Assembly: GCA_946902985.2 (NCBI GenBank)
Contig: OX336397.1
Coordinates: forward strand, 154,311,890 to 154,375,889
From: Meconema thalassinum
Lineage: Eukaryota; Arthropoda; Insecta; Orthoptera; Tettigoniidae
Length of the DNA: 64,000 bases
Reading direction: 5' to 3'
The position numbers and the translations under genes were made by a program. Shown one piece after another: positions 56,599 to 64,000 of this stretch (the stretch's first letter is position 1; every line of letters starts with the position of its first letter). The notes below the pieces were generated by a model that saw nothing but the letters and a program-made list of their open reading frames with translations, had not been told where the DNA came from and ran no database searches.

Positions 56599-57274
56599 TA
56601 AAGCCCTGCGCGGATGCGGATATCCGCGGATAAACCCACGGATATCCGCAAAAATTTTCGCCACGTGGATATAGTTTGCATGGCTGTGCGGATAGCGGAT
56701 ACGCTGCGGATAATGTTTCGAGTAAATTTGCGGATAGTTTTTAGAATACAATGTGGAACTTACGATAATATTATATAGCCTATTGCGTACGAAATATTCA
56801 GGCACGTATTGCACTTATACACAGGGAGAATATTTTACTCATATGCTTTCAGCTACATTTTATTGAGTACCGTATGTTTGTAGTAGATGGTCTTGACATC
56901 TCATCAATTCTCACTGCCATTATTACTATACGTACGAGATATAATGCTGTCAACAAGCCTGTTAGTTCATCGTGGTGACATCATTAACATTCCTCAAGTC
57001 AGCTACTTCGCGGTCTAAGCTATCCTGGAAGATCTGGTTCCAGGTTTATCTGTAGATTTATTTCCAACTTGGCGCTGACACACGTTGACTGTGATTTTGC
57101 AACGCAGAGAGTTATGACATCAACACTTTATGCTTTATCTAATAAATTAAAAATAATATTGAAATATCAGCGGATTTAGATTAAAGTCATGCGGATGCGG
57201 GGCGGATGCGGATAACAGTAATGCGGATGCGGGGCGGATGCGGATAACGTTTTGTTCATCCGCGCAGGGCTCTA
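56599..57274. mobile_element. hAT-like non-autonomous element (family D), 676 bp
   Basis: Terminal repeats TAAAGCCCTGCGCGGATG and TAGAGCCCTGCGCGGATG (inverted), flanked by the perfect 8-bp duplication TCTATAGC (56591-56598 and 57275-57282). Both subterminal regions are packed with GCGGAT/ATCCGC motifs, a pattern seen at hAT transposase-binding regions. The centre is AT-rich with no ORF of note. Confidence 0.85.
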
Positions 57275-57282
57275 TCTATAGC

Positions 57283-57663
57283 ATCTATCGATTACACAAC
57301 AGCGGGTCGGGAAGCACCGGATACTGTCACACGCAGCTGGAAAGTTACCTTAGTTGAGATAATTAAGACTTGTGGTGAAGTACTGTAGCCTATCTCGTAT
57401 CACGTGAACATGGTTAGTTATAGAACAAAACATTGAGTTTTCCTAGTGAAAACTTATCTCTTCTCGTGCGTTTCAGCACCGTGCGATTTTTACTTGCGGG
57501 GAGGGGGGAGGGGTGAGGGGGGAGGGAGGGGGAGTCTGCGAGCCTGCGTTCTCCCTATATTTACACAAAATAAAAAAGAATGGATTTGACGTTCCAATGG
57601 AAAAACTTGCGAAAATGACTAGGTACATTGAACTGTGTACTTGAGTAAAACACACCCATTTTG
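57283..57663. other. Spacer with G-rich tract
   Basis: No gene recognised. The G-rich run at 57496-57531 has at least five runs of 3-6 G separated by one to three bases. Confidence 0.5.
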
Positions 57664-59085
57664 AGCCTATTTTTATTTATGAACAAATAGGCTTATGAGA
57701 TCACATTTTGTCCGTGTGTCTGTCTGTGTGTGTGTGTGTGTGTGTGCGTCCGTGTGTGTGTCCCCACCTCTAATAACTTCTTAACGGCTGGAGCAATTTC
57801 AATGAAATTCTGTAAGGTCATAGCACTATTTCGACCAACCTCTTCAAATTTTATTACGTCTCACCAATCCAACATGGCGGCTGTGCGAAATATTTCACCG
57901 GCATTCAATATCTCCGAAACTATTACTCTTATCACCATGAAATTTTGTACGGTGATAAAGGGCACTACTAAAAGTTCACCTATGGGACTTTCAAAAACCT
58001 GTTAACTACAAAACGAACATGGCGGCCAAGCGAAGTTGAAACTTTAAAAAATACTTTCATCGCGACTTAACCATCTAAACGCAATGAAACTTGGTACAGC
58101 AATTGTTATATACATTGTAACGCAATGGGATCTAATTTAGTTCAATTGTTTACATAACCTCAATATGGCGGCTGTGCGAAATATTTCACCGGCATTCCAT
58201 ATCTCCGAAACGATTACTGATATCACCCCGAAAATTTCTACGGTGATAAAGAGTACTACTAGAAGTTCAGCTATGAGACTTCCAAAAACCTGTAAAATAC
58301 AAAACGAACATGGCGCCCAAGCGAAGGTGAAACATTTTAATAGACTTTTCTCCCTATTTAACCATCTGAGCGCAGTGAAATGTGGTACAGTAAATGTTTA
58401 TACACATTGTAATGCACTGGCATATAATCTAGTTCAATTGTATAATTAACCTCAAGATGGCGGCTATGGGTAATTTTAAAATTAAGTTTTTATTTCTTGT
58501 GTATTAATCATGCGATCGAAGTGAAGGTTTGAATAATGAACCTACACAAAAATCGTCACCTAATAGTACATAACTCTATGGCCTACCTATATTAAAATCC
58601 AACATGGCGACCATCTGAAATATTTAGATGATACGCAATCTCTATTAATCTATGACAGCAATCAAACTGAAATTTTGTATGTTGATAAGTAGGATGGGCC
58701 TATATGATGAAATGAAAATCCACAGCCTGCTTCCAGTCTTCGACCGGGTCAGGAATGGAATGAATGAAGCCCCCATCTAGCGGCTGTGCCGGCTGCCGAG
58801 GCCTGACGCACTCCTCTGGGGCAATGATTAAATGAATGACAGATGAAATGAAATGATAGTGGAAAGTGTTGCTGGAATGAAATTTTGATAGGGAAAACCG
58901 GAGTACCCGGAGAAAAACCTGTCTGCCTCCGTTTTGTCCAGCAGAGATCTCACATGGAGTGACCAGGATTTGAACCACGGACCCAGCGGTGAGAGGCCGG
59001 CGTGCTGCCGCCTAAGCCACGGAGGCTTTTTAAGGATGGGCCTATTTGATAATAGGCTGTATAGTTCTTCACGGAACTACTCGTT
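57664..59085 (+). mobile_element. Helentron/DINE-like repeat, copy A5 (split by SINE S6)
   Basis: The longest and best conserved copy. 5' AGCCTATTTTTATTTATG with the inverse AAATAGGCT nearby, (GT)n, TAACGGCTGGAGCAATTTC, an expanded core with an extra subrepeat, then TAATAGGCTGTAT and the hairpin AGTTC-TTCACG-GAACT followed by ACTCGTT. Perfect AANATGGCGGC motifs are at 57881-57891, 58016-58026, 58162-58172 and 58454-58464. The SINE insertion at 58709-59032 is bounded by a duplication of element sequence. Confidence 0.55.
58709..59032 (-). mobile_element. SINE, copy S6 (complete)
   Basis: Flanked by an 18-bp duplication with one mismatch, AGGATGGGCCTATATGAT (58691-58708) and AGGATGGGCCTATTTGAT (59033-59050). 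The minus-strand head is GCCTCCGTGGCTTAGGCGGC with box B GTGGTTCAAATCCTGG. The body contains a TCCGGTTTTCCC tract similar to the shared core. Confidence 0.75.
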
Positions 59086-59650
59086 GAGATATGGCGTAGG
59101 CCTACCGTAGTTAAAGAGCGATATTATCTGATAAGGTAGTCAAATATAAGAATACCTGTCAGTGACGTGTCTCCAACTCTCCGCAACAATATTCCACAAC
59201 TTGCGAGGCCATGTTATCCTGTGTTATTGTGGTGTCTGTGCGAGGATTGACGGCTGGATAATATCCAAGGGCTCTTTCTCCCCAACTCCAGTACTAGTTA
59301 AATGTACACACACTCCTGCCGACACTCCAATAGCACAGATTATCAGACAGATTTCAGGCACACTCAGGTTGGCAGGGCTAACTACGATTATTACCAAACC
59401 CTTAACTGTAACATCTAACAACAGTCCATCACTCTCAGCTACGTACAAACCGGGGATTGGGCTATGAGGAGAGAGGTTTGTCGCTCAACTGGCTAAATTA
59501 TTATTATTAGGGTCATTATCTAAAAACATATATGTAACAGTTTTGTTCAACATTTTTCTGTGACCTACTTATATGGTGCACCATATTAAGTTAAATAGTC
59601 ATTTATTTTTTGTGTGCTACGCAATCTTATATCTTTCTTCGGATATTTGT
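59086..59650. other. No recognised feature
   Basis: An ORF at 59162-59467 has no domain I recognise. Upstream context of a hammerhead-like motif, so possibly a decayed Penelope-like terminal region. Confidence 0.35.
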
Positions 59651-59701
59651 CTTGGCTGATGAAGGGGATAAAAGCAATTAATCCCCGAAACATGTACCAG
59701 G
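59651..59701 (+). ncRNA. Hammerhead ribozyme-like motif
   Basis: Stem I is CTTGG (59651-59655) with CCAGG (59697-59701). The core is CTGATGA (59656-59662). Stem II is GGGGAT (59664-59669) with ATCCCC (59681-59686) and an 11-nt loop. GAAA is at 59687-59690. The short stem III is ACA/TGT (59690-59695), followed by A at 59696 as the cleavage-site base. All conserved boxes are present in order. One extra A (59663) lies between the core and stem II, a departure from the canonical form. The minimal palindromic stem III resembles the dimer-acting hammerheads known in terminal repeats of Penelope-like elements. Confidence 0.55.
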
Positions 59702-60004
59702 AGCAAGTGTAATTATAATTTATTTTCGTTTATGTATTGACTAAGGCGGATATACAATTTGTTGTTAAAACTATTTAGTACGTCAATACGGAACCATCAT
59801 GGAAACTAGTTTAAATAATAAAATGACAAATGGAAGATGATGATTTACGCTAATCTCTTTCAAATTTTGTTTTAAGCATAATTAACACTCCGAACAGGAA
59901 AGGGTAGCAATTCTGGCTGTTTAACATTCATTTTAAACATAGAACTTGACAAACATAGCCTAAGAAAACGACTTTCTCCTCAAAACTAAATTTGTTGATT
60001 TAAT

Positions 60005-60039
60005 ATGTTATGTAATTGAAAATAGTATTGCAATGCCAG
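60005..60039. mobile_element. hAT family D remnant, left part
   Basis: Similar to 57150-57172 of the complete family D element (AAAATAGTATTG against AAAATAATATTG). It ends at the 8-bp target AATGCCAG of element E1. Its continuation is 61423-61496. Confidence 0.4.
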
Positions 60040-60272
60040 CAGTGGCCTTGCGGGGCCCTACACGATACGATAAGGTGGGGCCCACAACAATAGGAAATAA
60101 AAAATATGAAATCAAATGGAAAATAGTTTGGTAATACTAATAAAATAAAGAATAGTTACAATATTTTGAATACACTACAGTACATTTTTTTAATAATATG
60201 AAAGAAACCTTTAAGTCCCCTTGAAGAAGATTATGTAAACTATGAAATATTAAAATAAGTTATCACTTTGCG

Positions 60273-61204
60273 CAGGGGCGGATCTAGGGGAGGGCGAGGA
60301 GGGCGACCGCCCAGGGCCCCGCGCCATGGATTTTTTTAAATTTAATTAATTAATTATACTTTTCAAACTAATTTATAATTCATATTCCTTTTTTCAGTGC
60401 AGTTATGACCTCCCGTTACCGTTTAGCAAGTTTACATTTCAGTGAAATAATAGAAGACATCAGCCGGGAAAAAAGTCGCAAAGTAATATTTTTAATATAT
60501 CATAGTTTACATAATCTTCTTCAAGGGGACTTAAAGGTTTCTTTCATATTATTAAAAAAATGTACTGTAGTGTATTCAAAATATTGTAACTATTATATAT
60601 TTTATTATTATTACCAAGTCGCCTCCGTAGCGTAGCGGTCAGCATAGTTAGCTGCCGGAGGTCCTGGCTCTGCCACGAAATTTGAAAAGTGGTATGAGGA
60701 CTGGAACGGGGTCTACTCAGCCTCGGGTGGTCCAAATGAGTAGAGGGGGTTCGATTCCCACCTCAGCCATCCTCGAAGTGGTTTTCCGTGGTTTCCCACT
60801 TCGTCTTCGGGCAAATGCCGGGATGGTACCTACTGTAAGGCCACGGCCCCCTCCTTCCCTCTTCCTCGCCTATCCATCCCTTCGCATCCCTCATGAGGCC
60901 CCTGTTCACTTTGCAGGAGAGGCTGCCTGGGCGAAGTGCTGATCACACCTCCCCAGTTGTATCCCTCCCGACCACATGTTTCAGGCTCCAGGACACTGCC
61001 CATAGTGGCGGTAGTGGTGAGTTCCCTCGCTGAGTCCGTGGGAACCACCAACCTAGAGGGTAAAGTGACTAAATAAATAAAACCAAACAAAAATTATTAC
61101 CAAACTATTTTCCATTTAATTTGATATTTTATTTTATTTCCTATTGTTGTGGGCCCCACCTTATCATATCGCCCAGGGCCCCGAAAGGCCTGGATCCGCC
61201 ACTG
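60273..61204. mobile_element. hAT-like element E2, inserted in E1
   Basis: Ends CAGGGGCGGATCTAGG and (inverted) CAGTGGCGGATCCAGG, flanked by the perfect 8-bp duplication ACTTTGCG (60265-60272 and 61205-61212). It is the same family as E1 in opposite orientation, giving an A-B-A'-B' inverted structure. It carries SINE S7. Short ORFs at 60405-60635 and 61121-61327 are mirror images caused by this. Confidence 0.85.
60618..61092 (+). mobile_element. SINE with shared core, copy S7 (complete)
   Basis: Flanked by the 11-bp duplication ATTATTACCAA (60607-60617 and 61093-61103). Head GCCTCCGTAGCGTAGCGGTC with box B GGGTTCGATTCCCACC. Core GTGGTTTTCCGTGGTTTCCC, GCAAATGCCGGGATGGTACC, AAGGCCACGGCC. Tail AAATAAATAAAACC. 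Innermost member of the nest at this locus. Confidence 0.8.
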
Positions 61205-61422
61205 ACTTTGCGACATTTTTCCCGGCTGAAGTCCTCTATTATTTCACTGAAATGTAAACTTGCTAAACGGTCACGGGAGGTCATAGCTGCACTGAAAAAA
61301 AGGAATATGAATTACAAATTTGTTTGAAAAGTATAATTACGGTAATTAATTAAATTTAAAAAAATCCATGGCGTGTGGTCCTGGGCGGTCGCCCTCCTCG
61401 CCCACCCCTAGATCCGCCCCTG

Positions 61423-61496
61423 AATGCCAGTAGATTATGATAACAAACGTGCAGATGTGGGGCAGATAACGGGGTCTTTATCCGCGCAGGGCTTTA
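61423..61496. mobile_element. hAT family D remnant, right end
   Basis: Ends TATCCGCGCAGGGCTTTA, the inverse of the family D terminus TAAAGCCCTGCGCGGATG. Upstream GCAGATGTGGGGCAGATA parallels GCGGATGCGGGGCGGATG at 57190. Together with 60005-60039 it is the outer host of E1. Confidence 0.6.
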
Positions 61497-62100
61497 CTGT
61501 ATATGACCACGATGTCGCAGCAACAACGTCCCCTTCCAAGTCAATAGAATTGTCGACCACTGAAGAATTGGGCCAATATAGCTCGAGTTTTTGTGACTCA
61601 CCCATCCACGGAATGGTGTCCTCTTTCTGTCGTGTGAACTGTTCCATCGCGTAGATACCGCAGCACGTCCGTCTTGTACGCGCTCTGTAGCGCGACTGGC
61701 GAGGTGACTGCCTGAGCCAAGCGGTGCAGTCCAGTCAGTACGGTATCCTGGCAACCAGAGACAATCGACTGGCGCTATCTGCGCGTGCCAACACCTTATT
61801 ATTAATTTCTGGCGAATTGGGCCAAGAATTATTCACGGTCAGGGAAATACTGTTTTAACCTTTTCCTTCCGCTGTAGAAAATATTTCTCAATCCCCTCAC
61901 ATGTTTTCGCTCGTCAAGCGAGTATCGTCAGTTCCATAAATTCAACTCAAAACACTAACAAAGTCAATCACCAACGGTCTCGGCCACCACTACTGTGTAG
62001 CATTAAGTATTAATATCTACAAGGCTGTAATACTGAGGAATCACAAACCAGTCGCCTCCAAGCATGTCTAACAATATTCGCTGTCTTTCACGAGGTCCCC
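61497..62100. other. No recognised feature
   Basis: Lower repeat content than its surroundings, with overlapping open frames on both strands (61424-61654, 61494-61754) that have no recognised domain. One of the few candidate single-copy stretches, so an unrecognised host exon or promoter cannot be excluded. Confidence 0.4.
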
Positions 62101-62110
62101 AGTTAGATTC

Positions 62111-62601
62111 ACCGGCTTCGGTGGCGTAGTTGGTAGCATGATGAGCTTTTTTGCCCAAGGTCACGGGTTCAAACCCGGCCGGACTCCTCGGAATTTTTAA
62201 GAGCGTTAAAAACCCCTCAGTATGCCTTCCTTCGGAGGGGAAGTAAAGCCGGCGGTCCCATGTCATAGATTTATGGCATGATAAAGAACCTTCCTCTAAT
62301 TACACTTTTGAGAAGCTAAATTATAGGTTATATTTGACTAACGCTCTTCGGTTCCAACGTTCGTCGCCAGGAGCCAACTGTGGTGGCATCTAGTAACAAA
62401 GTTCAGAACTAGTTGGTCGTTGACGGTGGCGTTTGGTAGCAAAAGTTGGAACTTACTTGAATTTAAAAAACAGATAAAACACACTAATATAGCCATCACC
62501 ATTAACACCGGTTATCGGACAGATTCTACACACACCCAAAGTTTACGGGGCTACATGACCACGTTGTCGTAGCCCCGAATCTGAGGAGCCAACCAACCAC
62601 T
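62111..62601 (+). mobile_element. SINE family 1, copy S3 (complete)
   Basis: Flanked by AGTTAGATTC (62101-62110 and 62602-62611). Head GGTGGCGTAGTTGGTAGCAT (box A) and CACGGGTTCAAACCCGG (box B), followed by the same ~420-bp body as S1 and S2. It defines the full length of family 1, about 491 bp. Confidence 0.8.
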
Positions 62602-62638
62602 AGTTAGATTCCCCGCTGCGAAAAATTAATAACTTGAC

Positions 62639-63292
62639 ATGATGAAATTTAAAGTAGGAGTTAGAATTCACGGATTAATAGTTTCAACTCTCGAGATTTG
62701 CTGCATTGCCATCCTAGCCGACACGCCGAAGGATTTAAATGCATTTTTAAATGGTATGGACTCCGTCTTGAGGAAACAATTCATGATGGAAATCAATAAA
62801 TGTAAAACAAAAATATTGGAATGCAGCCGAAATAAATCAAAAAGAAATGGACGTCAAATTGGCAGGTGAAAACCTAAAGGAAGTACCAAAAGCAAAATAA
62901 CCAGTGATGGACGAAGCAAAGAGCATATAAAAAGTAGGTTGGCTCAGGCAAGGGAAGCATTTCTACAGAAAAGAAATCTATCTACATCAAATACAGATTT
63001 AGGCATTAGAAAAAGGTAATTTTGAAAGCCTTTGTCTGTAGCGTGGTGCTCTATGGAAGTGAAACTTAGACTGTTGGAGAAGCAGAAAAGAGGAGGATTG
63101 AAGAGTTTGATATGTGGTGTTAAATTGAGAATGATGAAGATCACATGGGTAGATAGGGTTACAAACGAAGAGGTATTAAGACGAGTGGGAGAGGAGAGAT
63201 GTTTCTGGCGACTGCTATTGAAGAGAAGAGATAGGTTGGTAGGACATGTACTAAGACACCCAGGGATAGCAAGCTTAGTTGTGGCAGGATGA
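62639..63292 (+). pseudogene. Non-LTR retrotransposon reverse-transcriptase C-terminal region
   Basis: The first frame has LNGMDSVLRKQFMMEINKCK and TKILECSRNKSK. Further on, in shifting frames, come ITSDGRSKEHIKSRLAQARE, YGSET, then WVDRVTNEEVLRRVGEERCF and RLVGHVLRHPG. This is the end of the RT and the following region of a LINE of the group with repeated VGEER...LVGH...R motifs. Several stops and frameshifts (for example at 62868 and 63018) make it inactive. Same family as 28686-28890 and 30107-32095. Confidence 0.75.
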
Positions 63293-63524
63293 TGTTTTTG
63301 AATTCTTACATGTACTGGATTTTGTTGCCAGCGTAAGATTCTGTTTCAATGCTCGACTTCCTTTCTTTTTACTGCATATTGTGGAATAGCGAATAGCCAG
63401 GGTTATCAAAAAATAATCTATATGGGCACTCACGTGTTGACCGACTGAAAATCATGGTTTCTAACATTTCAATATTTTGATATGAAGTAAGTTCAGAAAA
63501 CCCACACGAAATCCAAATACTTCA
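63293..63524. other. No recognised feature
   Basis: Short spacer after the LINE pseudogene. No domain or terminal repeat seen. Confidence 0.4.
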
Positions 63525-63720
63525 ATCGTCCTTTCTGGTGACTTTCATCATCCAACCGCAGTGAAATTTGGTGTATTAGATCTTTATTTATGGCACAAAA
63601 AGCATGGTGCTGAAATGTTTCTAAAATTCAAGATGGTGGCAATGCGCAATTTTTTAAATTTTGTTATTTCTCGTATCATATTCAGGTGATGGAGGTGATG
63701 ATTCATACGTTGAACCTAGG
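63525..63720 (+). mobile_element. Helentron/DINE-like core, decayed fragment A6
   Basis: Parallels the A-type core: CATCCAACCGCAGTGAAATT, then CAAGATGGTGGCAATGCGCA and TTTTGTTATTTCTCGTATCA. Both element ends are missing and the ATGGCGGC motif has one change. The last 280 bases of the window show nothing recognisable. Confidence 0.35.
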
Positions 63721-64000
63721 GTTGCCAGATTTCATGAATGGAAAAACAGAACACACGTCCCAAAACATTGTTTTTTCTAATCTAGGTTGTTAGATGTTGT
63801 AATAATTAATACACATATGTATTAAATAAGCATTACATAATCAAATACACAAAATTAAAACTAGATATTGCTGACATATCATATAGGCCTAGAACACCAG
63901 CAACTTACAAATGCTTTTCATTTGAACAACCCTTTGCAGGGATTTTTATTTATAAGTACCTTCCGATAAAATGCACTACAATGTTCGTCATAACTGTAAT

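Larger units (their letters stand above)
60040..61422. mobile_element. hAT-like element E1, host of an inverted copy
   Basis: Ends CAGTGGCC (left, degraded) and (inverted) CAGGGGCGGATCTAGG. Flanked by the perfect 8-bp duplication AATGCCAG (60032-60039 and 61423-61430). The left half (60040-60272) and right half (61205-61422) would form a ~450-bp element. It is interrupted by E2, the same element in inverse orientation. No transposase coding. Confidence 0.8.

Noticed and set aside
61494..61754. 86-aa minus-strand ORF as a host exon
   Set aside because: No domain, splice context or conservation visible. Kept only as a candidate single-copy region.

Overview
The window looks like repeat-dominated nuclear DNA of an insect, probably one with a large, transposon-rich genome. 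Evidence is the intact Tc1-type transposon, tRNA-headed SINEs sharing a core domain, several non-LTR retrotransposon tails, a Penelope-like element, hAT elements with 8-bp target duplications, a long-LTR retrotransposon whose primer site matches insect tRNA-Lys, and an 18.5-kb satellite. The insect assignment is inference from repeat types; I cannot name the species. I found no convincing host protein-coding gene. The only long intact reading frames are a Tc1-like transposase (23492-24514) and a Gag-protease (38547-41120).

Layout. 1-5285: dispersed repeats (two Helentron/DINE-like copies, a SINE fragment, retroposon B, a full SINE) and a fragment of a CGGBP1/hAT-type zinc-finger ORF. 5286-25281: one tandem array of a 74-bp monomer (about 250 copies), with a 62/66/56-monomer higher-order repeat in the middle and a Tc1-like element (23248-24709) inserted near the right end. 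Inverted SINE copies lie at both edges. 25283-34707: Helentron/DINE-like copies, SINEs, LINE tails and nested insertions. 34708-44746: an LTR retrotransposon with 3.3-kb LTRs, gag-protease intact and most of pol deleted. 44754-47601: a mariner-derived foldback element, a LINE fragment and a Penelope-like pseudogene split by retroposon B. 49467-57274: three hAT-type non-autonomous elements, one of which carries a 4.5-kb LTR-like insertion that itself carries a 768-bp solo LTR. 57664-59085: a Helentron/DINE-like copy split by a SINE. 59651-59701: a hammerhead-ribozyme-like motif. 60040-61422: an hAT element that contains an inverted copy of itself, which contains a SINE. 62111-64000: a complete SINE, a LINE pseudogene and a decayed repeat.

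Nothing here works as an operon or pathway; the connections are insertional. Many insertions can be ordered because target duplications are legible and, in places, because the interrupted element continues in frame on the far side. The observations I rate highest are the AP-1-type heptamer (TGASTCA) carried by most satellite monomers, the YY1/Pho-type motif (AANATGGCGGC) repeated inside the Helentron/DINE-like family, the hammerhead motif, the pol-deleted but Gag-coding long-LTR element, and the nested insertions dated by exact target duplications.
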